From contig JABILA010000088.1 in NCBI GenBank assembly GCA_018654745.1, positions 62,001 through 126,000 on the forward strand: 64,000 bases of DNA. Reading direction: 5' to 3'. Source of the stretch: Alphaproteobacteria bacterium. GTDB lineage: Bacteria; Pseudomonadota; Alphaproteobacteria; UBA2966. A program made the translations under genes and the position numbers. Position 1 is the first letter of the stretch, and each line of letters opens with the position of its first letter. This document shows positions 28,453 through 37,440 of the stretch, piece by piece. The notes under the pieces are model-generated. The model worked only from the letters and a program-made list of their open reading frames with translations. It was not told the origin of the DNA and searched no databases.

Positions 28453-29238
28453 TTAGAAAGTATCGTTTTCCTTTTCGGGATCCGGGGCGAACACGGCCTT
28501 TCGACGCCACCACAATAATTCGCCACGCAAAAAAGCCTGGGCGAGATCGTTCTCTGGTTCGTCAAAAAACTTTACGGCAGCAGATTGTTCCTTGATACGA
28601 CCGCGATAGAGAAAAATGACATGGCTGGCCAGTCTGCGCGCCTGATTCAGGTCATGCGACGACATTAATACCCTCGTGCCGTCTGCAATCATTTTCAGCA
28701 ACACTTCCTCGATCAACCTCTGCGCTGCCGGGTCGAGATTGGCAGTTGGTTCATCAAGTAACAAAAGATCTGGATCCAGGGCCCATGCTCTGGCCAGGGC
28801 CAGCCGCTGTTGTTCGCCAAATGATAACAACCTGGCAGGGGTAGCCTGGTATCGGCTCAGTCCCGTTAGTTCCAGAGCGGCTTCGATGCGCATCGCCCGC
28901 TTTGCCTTGGGCATCCCATGGAGCTTGAGGGCAAAATCAATATTCCCGGCAGCCGAGCGACGCAAGTGAACCGGCCTCTGGAAGACCATGGCCTGCCTGT
29001 GTTCCTTCAAACCCGGATCATCTGCACCGCCCCAGGTCACTTGTCCCTCATGGGCTGGAAGGATGCCATGACACAATCGCAACAACAGCGACTTTCCAGC
29101 GCCGTTGGGACCAAGAATAACCGTTAATCCATCCTCCGCCGCAATCGTAGAGCTGAGGTCCTTGATCAGGGGTTTAGTTCTTGCGTGAAACCAGACCTTG
29201 TCCAGTACAATCGGATACGGTTTTTTGCCCGAATTCAT
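28453..29238 (-). CDS. tupC: ABC transporter ATPase, tungstate (TupC) type
   Basis: A 261-residue ATP-binding subunit. Walker A is GPNGAGKS near residue 43, the Q-loop is MVFQRPVHLRRS, the signature is LSFGEQQRLALARA, Walker B is LLLLDEPTANLD, and the switch His is in SSHDLNQ. The C-terminal EPENDLAQAFLRGELLWW theme is common in tungstate/molybdate-type importers. Its start overlaps the stop of the permease gene by 4 bases. Specificity for tungstate is inferred from resemblance and from the permease; a molybdate or phosphate-like oxyanion is possible. Confidence 0.8.
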   Translation of the reverse strand: MNSGKKPYPIVLDKVWFHARTKPLIKDLSSTIAAEDGLTVILGPNGAGKSLLLRLCHGILPAHEGQVTWGGADDPGLKEHRQAMVFQRPVHLRRSAAGNIDFALKLHGMPKAKRAMRIEAALELTGLSRYQATPARLLSFGEQQRLALARAWALDPDLLLLDEPTANLDPAAQRLIEEVLLKMIADGTRVLMSSHDLNQARRLASHVIFLYRGRIKEQSAAVKFFDEPENDLAQAFLRGELLWWRRKAVFAPDPEKENDTF

Positions 29239-29942
29239 GCCTGGTACCTCAGCCGCGCGAATTCACGAACGCTGTAGGAAGCGGCATTGATGGCAAGAGA
29301 CAGTAGCAACAACACGATGCCCAGTCCGAGAGCCAGGGCCAGATCACCCCGGCTGGCCTCCAGGGCAATTGCTGTCGTCATGACACGTGTGACATGGTCA
29401 ATATTGCCGCCAACGATCATCACCGCACCGACTTCAGCATTTGCCCGGCCAAAACCGGCCAGTACTGTCGTCATCAAGGCGAACCTGCCATCCCAAAGCA
29501 GAGCCATAATCCTGTCCCAGGGGCCTGCCCCCAACGACATCATTTGTTCTTCATATTCCTGCCACAGGTTTTCGATGACAGTACTGCTGAGGGCAACGAT
29601 AATTGGCAAAACCAGTATTGTCTGGGCGATGATCATGGCCGCGGGCGTAAACAACAAACCCAGAGCACCCATTGGTCCGGACCGGGACAGCAGCAACAGC
29701 ACCACCAGACCAACCACAACAGGCGGCAATCCCATCAAGGCGTTCATGATTACCAGAAGTACCCGTCGGCCGGGAAACCTGGACAGAGCCAGCAAGGCCC
29801 CCAGCGGCAGCCCGATCAAGGTCGCCATCGCAACTGCCGTCAGACTGACACCAAGAGATCTTGTAACGATCTCGACCAGGGATTTATCCAGTCCCAAAAG
29901 CAGGTCGGATGCAGTTGTAATAGCTTGCCAGAGGTCGTTCAT
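29235..29942 (-). CDS. tupB: ABC transporter permease, tungstate (TupB) type
   Basis: A 235-residue permease with five or six helices. The cytoplasmic coupling loop is EEQMMSLGAGPWDRIMALLWDG (in part: EEQMMSLGAGPWDR), and the sequence after it, FGRANAEVGAVMIVGGNI, is characteristic of TupB. With TupC it makes an importer for tungstate, the metal of some formate dehydrogenases and aldehyde oxidoreductases. No binding-protein gene (tupA) is found on either side in this window, so the receptor must be encoded elsewhere or be missing. The gene starts 183 bases from the divergent diguanylate cyclase. Confidence 0.8.
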   Translation of the reverse strand: MNDLWQAITTASDLLLGLDKSLVEIVTRSLGVSLTAVAMATLIGLPLGALLALSRFPGRRVLLVIMNALMGLPPVVVGLVVLLLLSRSGPMGALGLLFTPAAMIIAQTILVLPIIVALSSTVIENLWQEYEEQMMSLGAGPWDRIMALLWDGRFALMTTVLAGFGRANAEVGAVMIVGGNIDHVTRVMTTAIALEASRGDLALALGLGIVLLLLSLAINAASYSVREFARLRYQA

Positions 29943-30125
29943 GATTTTCCCGATTGATTTCAGGCAACCTTATCTTATCTTGTCAATTTGCATAAGACAG
30001 TGCCTTCTGTATGGCTGTATTAGTGCGACAGTTTGACCTAAGGCAAATACGACTGGGAGTGACTATGTATAAAGCTATTATCATTATAAAACCTGTCGCA
30101 GGGCATTAGGTCACAGGTCGATTAG

Positions 30126-31307
30126 ATGGAACATATTGGAAATACACTCAGACGGTCACTCGGTGGAATTGCCGACTGGCCCCTGATGGTCATGATCTCG
30201 ATGCTGATCAGCAGCAATCAGCATGCACCCGATGTCGAACGGCAACGGGCGACGATGATTATTGCCAGGGTTCATTTGATTTCTCTTCTTTTTGGTCTTT
30301 TGACCCTGTTATGGACAGGGATTGATGCCCTCGCATTTGACGCGGCCATCTGGCAACCACTGGCGCTGTGCCGGATAGCCGCAAGTTCGGGATTTATTGC
30401 GCTGGCAATTTTTACCAGGGGCATCAGCAACATTGTGCAGGCGCGGATCGCCATTGGCCTGATGTTTGTCATTCCAACTGTTTTCTATGCGATCACATAT
30501 CCTTTCCTGGCGGGCGCAGAAGTGAGTGGCTGGTCGCAAGCAGTGTTCACAGGATATGCCCTGCTGCCCTTTGTCATCGTTGGCGGTCTTGGTTTCCTGC
30601 CCATTACTTTAAAAGAAGGCTTGGCATGTGTTGTACCTTTGATGGTCGCCAACTATGTCGTTCAGATCCTGCTGGTCGATAATCTGAACATATACGCCTT
30701 GCTGGGCATCGGCTGGTTGCTGATGTTGCTGGCTCTGGCATCGACATTCGCAGGTATGAGCCAGTTGCAATTAATCATTGAGCTTGCCAAACAGGCATCT
30801 ACCGACCCCCTAACCAAAGCTTTCATACGACGGTTTGGTCAGGAGCTCCTGGAAGCGCAATTTAATGTATCGGAACGCCAGGGCAGACCTTTTTCACTCG
30901 CCTTCGCAGACATTGACGATTTTAAATCGGTTAACGATCAGTTTGGCCACGATACAGGCGACAAGGTACTGCGCCAAACAACATCTCACCTTCAGGACAA
31001 TTTGCGGAAATCCGACATTCTGGTTCGCTGGGGCGGTGAAGAGTTTTTGCTGATCATGCCGGATACCGACTATGCCGGTGCAGCCCAGATGATCGAGCGT
31101 CTTTATGACAGCGGTCTTGGCCTGAGGCCTGATGGCGCCTTTCTGACCCTGAGCATCGGTGTTGCCGAACGCCAAGCGGACAACAGCCATACCTGGGAAG
31201 ACCTTGTAGCCTCTGCGGATGCCCGTATGTATGAAGCCAAGAAGGCTGGCAAGAACAGATTTGTGGGCCCCGAGCCAACACCTGCACCCGAACCTGCAAC
31301 TTCCTGA
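30126..31307 (+). CDS. membrane diguanylate cyclase (GGDEF)
   Basis: A 393-residue protein with a hydrophobic N-terminal half (about six helices from 48 to 215) and a C-terminal GGDEF domain (about 225-385). The active loop is GGEEF, and the preceding ADIDDFKSVNDQFGHDTGD segment has the metal-binding Asp, so it should make cyclic di-GMP from two GTP. No RxxD inhibitory site is seen five residues before the loop. The membrane part does not match a sensor domain I can name with confidence. The C-terminal tail is Pro/Glu-rich. Confidence 0.9.
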   Translation: MEHIGNTLRRSLGGIADWPLMVMISMLISSNQHAPDVERQRATMIIARVHLISLLFGLLTLLWTGIDALAFDAAIWQPLALCRIAASSGFIALAIFTRGISNIVQARIAIGLMFVIPTVFYAITYPFLAGAEVSGWSQAVFTGYALLPFVIVGGLGFLPITLKEGLACVVPLMVANYVVQILLVDNLNIYALLGIGWLLMLLALASTFAGMSQLQLIIELAKQASTDPLTKAFIRRFGQELLEAQFNVSERQGRPFSLAFADIDDFKSVNDQFGHDTGDKVLRQTTSHLQDNLRKSDILVRWGGEEFLLIMPDTDYAGAAQMIERLYDSGLGLRPDGAFLTLSIGVAERQADNSHTWEDLVASADARMYEAKKAGKNRFVGPEPTPAPEPATS

Positions 31308-31351
31308 GAGCGTGAATTTTTCGGGATAAGAATATGCGGATTTGCGTGCTG

Positions 31352-31380
31352 TTTATAAATGAACTATGTTCATTTATAAA
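31352..31380. promoter_or_regulatory. perfect palindromic operator upstream of the tetR gene
   Basis: The arms TTTATAAATGAAC (31352-31364) and GTTCATTTATAAA (31368-31380) are exact reverse complements around a TAT spacer. The site ends 47 bases before the TetR-family start, as expected for an autoregulatory operator. A second site with the same TAAATGAAC core is at 32060-32080. Confidence 0.85.
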
Positions 31381-31427
31381 TTCGAAAACTCGATATCATA
31401 CGAGGACTTCAAGGAAAATCCCGACAT

Positions 31428-32024
31428 ATGCCCCGCAAAGCCCGCGCAGGTTTGCGCGACGACCTGATTGTCACCGCAGAAAATATCGTCCGTGAGCAAG
31501 GCTTTGTCGCCCTGACGGCACGAACGCTTGCCAATGAAGCAAAATGCGCCATTGGCTCCATCTATAATGTTTTTGGCGACCTGGATGATTTGATCATCGA
31601 GATCAATATGCGAACAATGGCAAGGCTGGTATCCGACCTTGGTGGCGTCCGCAAAGCAGGGACTGCACCCGAAGATCAACTGATGGCGCTGGCCTTTGGC
31701 TACATTCGGTTCATCATGTCGGAACAAAATCTCTGGTCAGCCCTGATGCAGCATCATCCAACTGACGGACGAGAGCTTCCCGCCCAGTATCTCAGCGAAA
31801 TGGACGGCCTGTTTGCAGAAATAGAAGCGTCAATCGCCCCCCTGTTCAAGGAGCACGACCACGAAGAACACATGCGCGCGGCACGAATACTCTGGTCAAA
31901 CCTGCACGGACTGTGTTCCCTGGCTATTTCAGACAAGCTGGATCTGGTTGCCGGTGATAACGTCGAAACCCTGGCGGAAGATATGATCTTCACCTATCTG
32001 GCCGGCATCAACGCGACCCGTTAG
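31428..32024 (+). CDS. TetR-family transcriptional regulator
   Basis: A 198-residue regulator. The N-terminal helix-turn-helix (about 10-55) reads IVREQGFVALTARTLANEAK with IGSIYNVFGDLDDLI as the recognition part, typical of TetR. The C-terminal ligand domain (about 80-195) resembles the WHG-type group (FSNLHGLCSLAIS-like segment, here WSNLHGLCSLAISDK). It probably represses its own promoter through the perfect palindrome at 31352-31380. A matching palindrome just past its 3' end points to a further target. The ligand is unknown; the adjacent convergent aldo/keto reductase and exporter genes are candidates for control. Confidence 0.88.
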   Translation: MPRKARAGLRDDLIVTAENIVREQGFVALTARTLANEAKCAIGSIYNVFGDLDDLIIEINMRTMARLVSDLGGVRKAGTAPEDQLMALAFGYIRFIMSEQNLWSALMQHHPTDGRELPAQYLSEMDGLFAEIEASIAPLFKEHDHEEHMRAARILWSNLHGLCSLAISDKLDLVAGDNVETLAEDMIFTYLAGINATR

Positions 32025-32059
32025 TGGTTCGTGCTCTCCCGACAACCCTGTATCCATGA

Positions 32060-32080
32060 TAAATGAACGTCGTTCATTTA
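32060..32080. promoter_or_regulatory. second TAAATGAAC palindrome at the convergent gene junction
   Basis: The arms TAAATGAAC (32060-32068) and GTTCATTTA (32072-32080) form a perfect inverted repeat around GTC. It shares its 9-base core with the tetR operator. It overlaps the stop codon of the aldo/keto reductase gene and lies 35 bases past the tetR stop, an unusual place for an operator. Confidence 0.7.
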
Positions 32081-33094
32081 ACCGGTGAGGGCTACACGGC
32101 CTTCAATCGCATAAGCCGGGTCATTATAGCCAGGTGTGGAAGGATGCCCGATCGTCACCAGATCATTCAGCAAGGCTTCGTCTTCCGCCGTAAATTCATA
32201 ATCCAGAGCTGCGATATAGTCGTCCCATTGTTCTTCTGTCCGGGGGCCGCCGATGGGGGCCGTGACAAGGGCGTTGTTCAAAACCCAACCCATAGCGAAG
32301 TGGGTTAGTTTGGCACCCTTTGCTTCGCAGTGCGCAAGAAGCTTCTGGGCTATTTCCAGTGATTCGAGACGCCATTCGGTCTGCATCATTCGGGGATCAG
32401 AACGTCCGGCACGGGTATTATCGCCCGGTGCTTCCAGGTCTTTCGGTCCATATTTACCGGTCAGAACCCCCCTGGCCAGTGGACTATAGGGCACCACACC
32501 GAGGCCATAATGATCACAGGCTGGCAGATGTTCGATTTCAGGCATGCGGTTCAGGGCATTATAATAGGGCTGACTGACAACCGGGCGGTTAACGCCCAAG
32601 GCCTCGCAAACACGCACGACCTCGGCAACGCGCCAGGCGCGGTAATTTGACAGGCCAAAATATCTGATTTTACCGGCTTGCATCAGGTCACCGATAGCGC
32701 TGATCGTTTCCTCCAAAGGCGTGCCAATGTCTTCTTTGTGCAGGTAATAAATATCGATGTAGTCGGTTCCAAGGCGCGCGAGGCTTTCTTCACAGGCGCG
32801 CATAACCCACTTGCGACCGAGCTGACCCCGGTTCGGATCGTCGCCCATGGCATTGGCAAGTTTGGTTGCCAGTACCCATGAATCACGCTTGTCGCCCAAA
32901 GATCGTCCAACAACTTCTTCAGACGCACCATTGCCATAAACATCTGCCGTATCAATAAAATTGACGCCCTGATCAGCGGCCTTATCGATAATACGTTTGG
33001 ATGTAGTTTCATCGGTTTGGGCCCCGAACATCATCGTGCCAAGGCATATCGGCGAAACATGCAGGCCGCTGTGGCCCAGTCGGCGGTAGTCCAT
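32078..33094 (-). CDS. aldo/keto reductase
   Basis: A 338-residue NADPH-dependent aldo/keto reductase of the YajO/PdxI-like TIM-barrel group. Catalytic residues can be placed: Asp and Tyr in FIDTADVYGNG, Lys in VLATKLANA, and His in DIYYLHKED. The SNYRAWRVAE segment and a C-terminal GGPRTEEQ are also typical. It reduces aldehydes or ketones in the cytosol. It is 4 bases downstream of the exporter gene and so forms a two-gene operon with it. The stop codon lies inside a palindrome matching the TetR operator. Confidence 0.92.
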   Translation of the reverse strand: MDYRRLGHSGLHVSPICLGTMMFGAQTDETTSKRIIDKAADQGVNFIDTADVYGNGASEEVVGRSLGDKRDSWVLATKLANAMGDDPNRGQLGRKWVMRACEESLARLGTDYIDIYYLHKEDIGTPLEETISAIGDLMQAGKIRYFGLSNYRAWRVAEVVRVCEALGVNRPVVSQPYYNALNRMPEIEHLPACDHYGLGVVPYSPLARGVLTGKYGPKDLEAPGDNTRAGRSDPRMMQTEWRLESLEIAQKLLAHCEAKGAKLTHFAMGWVLNNALVTAPIGGPRTEEQWDDYIAALDYEFTAEDEALLNDLVTIGHPSTPGYNDPAYAIEGRVALTG

Positions 33095-33098
33095 TTGT

Positions 33099-34013
33099 TT
33101 AATCCTTGTTCAGGGCGGTCTTCAGCTTTCGCTGGCTGACGTAAATGCCAAAGAAGATCAAAATCATTCCGGCGATCATATTGAGGGTGATTGGCTCACT
33201 CAACAAGACCGCACCGATCAATACGCCGGAGATCGTGATGATGTAGCCGATCTGGCTGAAAAATGTTGCGCCGACTTCCATCAATAACTTGAAACGTATT
33301 ATGGCAGCGAATGCCGTTGCCATGAAACCGAGATAAAAGACGGATGCAAGCGGGCCTGCGCCCGGTGTCAGCGTCCAGGGTTGATCAATAATCAGGGAAA
33401 AGGGCAGGATCACAAAAAATCCGGCAATGGATACCGACGCACCAAAGACATCAGAGCGTACACCCTGCACCCTGCGTACCAGAACGCCGGACAGAACATA
33501 ACAGATGTTGGCCGTGACCAACGCCCCGGCACCAAAAAGTGTTCCACTGGCCCCGGCCAGGATCATGGGCCCCAGAATGATCACAACACCGGCAAAACCG
33601 ATGCCGATCCCCATTGTCTTGTTCACCGTAAAGCGGTCATCGGAAGTCAGGAAGTGGCTGAGGATCAGGGCCCAGATCGGACCCGCTGACATCAGCAAGG
33701 CGGCCAGATTACTATCGATGGTTTGTTCGGCCAGACCGATCAGGAAAAACGGCAAAGCTGAATTGAGAACCCCGATGGGTATAAGCCAGCGCCAGACCGC
33801 CATGTCACATGGCAGGAAATATCCGCGCGAACGGATATATATGTACAAAAGCAAGGCGCCCAGACCAACGCGCCCGGTCGCAATTGTCAGTGGCGGAATA
33901 TCGGCAACGGCGATTTTGATGAAGAAAAATGACGAGCCCCAGATCGTGCCCAGCACAATCATCATCGCCATATCCCGCATTGTCGGGGCGCGTAAACTGT
34001 TGGAATTGACCAC
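33099..34013 (-). CDS. DMT-superfamily (EamA) exporter
   Basis: A 304-residue membrane protein with ten predicted helices in two EamA repeats (about 15-145 and 160-295). TIWGSSFFFIKIAV in helix 1 and the EPIT motif (LLSEPITLNMIAG) before the last helix are classic for the family. It probably exports a metabolite. The start is a GTG at 34013 with only a poor ribosome site; an internal ATG at residue 12 is a possible alternative. It leads the aldo/keto reductase gene. Confidence 0.87.
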   Translation of the reverse strand: MVNSNSLRAPTMRDMAMMIVLGTIWGSSFFFIKIAVADIPPLTIATGRVGLGALLLYIYIRSRGYFLPCDMAVWRWLIPIGVLNSALPFFLIGLAEQTIDSNLAALLMSAGPIWALILSHFLTSDDRFTVNKTMGIGIGFAGVVIILGPMILAGASGTLFGAGALVTANICYVLSGVLVRRVQGVRSDVFGASVSIAGFFVILPFSLIIDQPWTLTPGAGPLASVFYLGFMATAFAAIIRFKLLMEVGATFFSQIGYIITISGVLIGAVLLSEPITLNMIAGMILIFFGIYVSQRKLKTALNKD

Positions 34014-34045
34014 GGAGATTTAAACCTGAAACGGAATAGACAGGT

Positions 34046-34072
34046 ATCCTGATTAGGCCCTCAGGTCAGGAT
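34046..34072. terminator. hairpin after the nir operon
   Basis: The arms ATCCTGA (34046-34052) and TCAGGAT (34066-34072) can pair. It lies 30 bases past the nirN stop and has no T-run, so it may slow or end transcripts; it is a weak call and also lies just upstream of the exporter start. Confidence 0.35.
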
Positions 34073-34101
34073 GGTCAATCCCCTGCCTTGTTCGAAACAA
34101 T

Positions 34102-35664
34102 CTAATGGCTTGTGCCAGCGGCGTAGTTGATCTTGTTCCAGACATTGTATTTGCCTGACGGTTTGTTCATGGGTAGCCGCTTGACCTCTTCCAGGGTTTT
34201 GGCATCGTAGATGATGATGGCACCATCCCTGTCCCAGATGCTGAGGATGGCGTGGCTACCGTCACGGTCGAATTCAATATGCGCTGCCGTCTTGCCAGGC
34301 ACTGGGCGTATGGTTTTGACAATTTCCAGGGTGCGCTTGTTGATGATATGCATCAGGTCCTTGTTGGGGCCAAAGAACACATCGACCCAGGCATAGGGCG
34401 TATTTTCGTGGCTGCGCATAAAAAACCCAGGTCCCTTGGTGTTGATGATCTTGACCGTGGACCAGTCTTTCATATTGATCACACTGACCTGACCGCCTTT
34501 TAGATGCGGCGTCGCCAGAACAGGGTTTCCCTCGTAATTCCAGGTGATGCCAGAGCCAAGATGCGGCATGCCCGCCAGATCAATGTCAGCGATTTTGCGC
34601 CCAACATTCATGTTTACGACCTGGCCGTTTTTGGCGTTGCGGGCTGCACCGATCAGATTGCGATAATCAAGGTCAAAAAAGAAGTCGTCCAGATAGTCGT
34701 CCAGTACGATCTGGCGCACCGGAAAAGGACCTTTTTCAGCCAGACCTTCAGGGTTGTCTTCGTTGTAGGTGTGCACCATTCCCTTATAAATCTTGACCTT
34801 CGGGTCATAGGAAATTTCCCAGATTTCCGGAATATCTCTCAGGGCTGCAACGAAGCTGTTGCGCGGCGGTGCGTTGTAGACAGCGCTGACACGTGAGGAC
34901 ACACCGTGTTTGTCTTTCACGGCGATGACCTTGATCGGTTTCATGGTCTCAGCAGACAGAGCCACCAGGGTATGGGGAAGGTTGTTGCCGACCATCAGGT
35001 ATTTACCGTCGCTGGAAACGGCAACATTGCGGGTGTTGATACCAGCCCGGATTTCCGAAACCACACGCAAGCTGTACAGGTCGTACTTCGATATCCAGCC
35101 GTCCCGTGACGCCAGATACATAAAGCGCCCGGCTGGTGAGTATTTGGCACCACCGTGCACGGCAAAGCGCGTGGCAAAGCGCGCCAGAGGTTCAAACTTG
35201 TCCCCATCCAGAATTGTGACGTGATGATCGCCGGTTTCCACGACTGTAAAAATATTCATGGGATCAGCATCCCACTGTGGTTTCGATGGCAGATCAGACA
35301 TCGCCACATGTTCGACATGGCTGGCGGATATTTCCGTCATGCCCCAGATTGGTACGGCCTTTAACGGTGTATAGATCAGGTCAACCAGCGCCGTGATTTG
35401 ATCAGCGGAAAGGACTTTGCCGTATCCCGGCATCTGTGAAGCAATGCGACCATTGGCAATCACACCGGATGCCATTTTCTTGCGCAGTCGTCGCAGGTTT
35501 TCCGGCAACAAGGCAGGCCCCATACCGCCGAGGCGATCAGCACCATGGCATTCAGCACAATGTTGTTTGTAGACCTGCATGTTGTCGCTGTCGGCGGCCA
35601 AGGCACTGGCGCTTGCAGCAACGCCTGATACGGCCAACAGGCTGATTACAAGTGAGCGCAACAT
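34102..35664 (-). CDS. nirN: heme d1 protein NirN (c-type cytochrome / d1-like)
   Basis: A 520-residue periplasmic protein with a signal peptide (cleavage near ALA-AD, about 24). A cytochrome c domain with heme site CAECH (about 37-41) is followed by an eight-bladed d1-type propeller (about 120-515) related to NirS. NirN acts late in heme d1 synthesis: it dehydrogenates dihydro-heme d1 and helps hand the cofactor to NirS. Its place as last gene of nirSECFDLGHJN, as in Paracoccus, and its length (about 500) favour NirN over a second nitrite reductase. Four bases separate it from nirJ. Confidence 0.9.
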   Translation of the reverse strand: MLRSLVISLLAVSGVAASASALAADSDNMQVYKQHCAECHGADRLGGMGPALLPENLRRLRKKMASGVIANGRIASQMPGYGKVLSADQITALVDLIYTPLKAVPIWGMTEISASHVEHVAMSDLPSKPQWDADPMNIFTVVETGDHHVTILDGDKFEPLARFATRFAVHGGAKYSPAGRFMYLASRDGWISKYDLYSLRVVSEIRAGINTRNVAVSSDGKYLMVGNNLPHTLVALSAETMKPIKVIAVKDKHGVSSRVSAVYNAPPRNSFVAALRDIPEIWEISYDPKVKIYKGMVHTYNEDNPEGLAEKGPFPVRQIVLDDYLDDFFFDLDYRNLIGAARNAKNGQVVNMNVGRKIADIDLAGMPHLGSGITWNYEGNPVLATPHLKGGQVSVINMKDWSTVKIINTKGPGFFMRSHENTPYAWVDVFFGPNKDLMHIINKRTLEIVKTIRPVPGKTAAHIEFDRDGSHAILSIWDRDGAIIIYDAKTLEEVKRLPMNKPSGKYNVWNKINYAAGTSH

Positions 35665-35668
35665 TTAT

Positions 35669-36892
35669 CTAACCCGCCTGTTTCAGGCGACGAGCTTCAG
35701 CAAATGAGATCACTTTCAGCCGGTCGCCGGCAATTTGATTGCCAATTTCTTCTTCGGTCAAATAACATCCGGGATCTTCGGCCCAGGCGTCACCGGTCAA
35801 TTGCCATGCCCGCACCCGGGTGTTGCCACCGCAGACATCAAACCATGTACAGTTAGCACAACGCCCTTTGACGGCGCGTGGCTTTTGTTTAAGCCCCGCC
35901 ATCAAGGGGTCGGAAGTGTCCGGCCAGATGTCCGAGAAAGCACGCTCGCGCACATTGCCCAAATTATGGTGCCACCACATGGTGTCTGGATGGACGTTGC
36001 CAAGATTATCAATATTGGCGATGTTCACGCCGGATGAATTTCCACCCCAGCGGCCCAGCATCGCGCGCATTTCATCGAGGCGTTCCGGCAAGTTCTTTTC
36101 AACCCACATCAGAAAATAGACACCATCGGCATCATTGTTGCCCGTCACATAATCGCGCGTGCCGCCCTTTTGGGCATCGGCCCATGCGCGATCAAACAAT
36201 AGATCCAGCGCCTCTCGCGTGGCCTGGAATACGGCGTCCGAGCCTCGGTTATGATTGCCGCGCCCGGCATAGTTCAGGTGTGAAAGATAAAAACGATCAA
36301 GACCCCGTGCTTCCATATCGTCCAGCATGGGTTCCAGTTCATGGGCATTGTCACTGGTCATGGTAAATCGCAGGCCAACGCGCAGGTCGCGTTCCTGACA
36401 AAGTTCAATACCGTGCATGGATAAATCAAACGCCCCATCAAGGCGGCGAAACTTGTCGTGTGTATCGCGCAAGCCATCGATGGAAACACCAACATAATTA
36501 TAATCTGCTGCCGCGATATCGTCGATATTGTCCTCGTTGATCAATGTGCCATTAGTGGAAAGACCGACGTAGAAACCAAGCTCATTCGCCCTTTTTGAGA
36601 TGTCAAAAATGTCCGGCCGCAACAAAGGCTCACCGCCGGACAGGATCAGCACCGGCACCTTGAAATTCCGCAAATCCTGCATTGTCGTGAAGACTTCATC
36701 GGTGGAAAGTTCACCTTTGAAGTCCTTGTCAGCGGAAATGGCATAACAATGTTTGCAGGTCAGGTTACAACGTCTGATCAGGTTCCAGATCACAACCGGA
36801 CCCGGCAGTCCCTTGCCCGTACCGCGCGCATGTTTGGGCGAAGCATCACCCTCGGTCGCCAGCGTTTGCATATATTGGGATACTCGGAACAT
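35669..36892 (-). CDS. nirJ: radical SAM heme d1 biosynthesis protein NirJ
   Basis: A 407-residue radical SAM enzyme. The SAM cluster motif is Cys42-x3-Cys46-x2-Cys49 (CNLTCKHC), followed by the GGEPLLRPD element. A C-terminal SPASM-like auxiliary cluster region (CANCTWFDVCGG, plus the Cys of DPGCYLT) is present. NirJ removes two propionate groups from didecarboxysiroheme and introduces the oxo groups of heme d1. It works in the cytosol. The gene lies 11 bases after nirH and 4 bases before nirN. Confidence 0.94.
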   Translation of the reverse strand: MFRVSQYMQTLATEGDASPKHARGTGKGLPGPVVIWNLIRRCNLTCKHCYAISADKDFKGELSTDEVFTTMQDLRNFKVPVLILSGGEPLLRPDIFDISKRANELGFYVGLSTNGTLINEDNIDDIAAADYNYVGVSIDGLRDTHDKFRRLDGAFDLSMHGIELCQERDLRVGLRFTMTSDNAHELEPMLDDMEARGLDRFYLSHLNYAGRGNHNRGSDAVFQATREALDLLFDRAWADAQKGGTRDYVTGNNDADGVYFLMWVEKNLPERLDEMRAMLGRWGGNSSGVNIANIDNLGNVHPDTMWWHHNLGNVRERAFSDIWPDTSDPLMAGLKQKPRAVKGRCANCTWFDVCGGNTRVRAWQLTGDAWAEDPGCYLTEEEIGNQIAGDRLKVISFAEARRLKQAG

Positions 36893-36903
36893 AAATTCTC
36901 TCC

Positions 36904-37440
36904 TCAGGCCGCACTGCGCTTGGCAGCTGGCCCGGTGCCAGTCAGGCGTAAACCTGTTTTTTTCAAAATCCGTGTGCTGAACAAAATCCTGTAGCCTCTT
37001 TGCAAGGCACCGAGTTGTTCTGCGATTTCCGCCACCTTGGCTTCAACTTCGTCCCGGTTGTGGCCGTGCACCATGGCAAACAAATTGTAGGGCCAGTCAG
37101 CGCCCTGGCGGGGGCGATGGTAACAATGGCTAACGCAATCAAGCGCACCCACTGTTTTGCCAACAGCCGCAATATCTGCGTCAGCGATATCCCACACGCT
37201 CATGCCATTACCGCGATAACCAAGTTTGTAGTGATTGGGCACAACGCCAATTCGGCGAATAACGCCGCTGGCCTGCATGGCCTTGATCCGCGCCATGACC
37301 AAAGCTACCTCAAGTCCCAGGCGTGCGGCCACATCATGATAGGGTTGTGCGGTCAGCGGCAATCCGGTCTGGGTTTCCTGAATGATCATGCGATCAGTGT
37401 CATCAAGTTGCGGCGCATCAAATTGTTTGGTCATGGTCAA
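36904..37440 (-). CDS. nirH: siroheme decarboxylase subunit NirH
   Basis: A 178-residue AsnC/Lrp-like protein with an N-terminal winged helix (about 15-70, LDDTDRMIIQETQTGLPLT) and an RAM/ferredoxin-like C-terminal domain (about 80-160, with VSHCYHRPRQGADWPYNLFAMVHG in part: CYHRPRQGADWPYNLF). NirD, L, G and H form the siroheme decarboxylase that makes 12,18-didecarboxysiroheme; they are enzymes, not regulators, despite the fold. The HRP motif includes the catalytic-pocket His. Its start overlaps the nirG stop by 4 bases. The G/H naming follows the Paracoccus gene order. Confidence 0.85.
   Translation of the reverse strand: MTMTKQFDAPQLDDTDRMIIQETQTGLPLTAQPYHDVAARLGLEVALVMARIKAMQASGVIRRIGVVPNHYKLGYRGNGMSVWDIADADIAAVGKTVGALDCVSHCYHRPRQGADWPYNLFAMVHGHNRDEVEAKVAEIAEQLGALQRGYRILFSTRILKKTGLRLTGTGPAAKRSAA

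Noticed and set aside
29287-30036. 249-codon plus-strand open frame
   Set aside because: Antisense to tupB; Ser/Thr/Arg-rich shadow, no motifs.
34102-35664. Second nitrite reductase (NirS paralogue)
   Set aside because: Length, gene order and the position after nirJ match NirN better.
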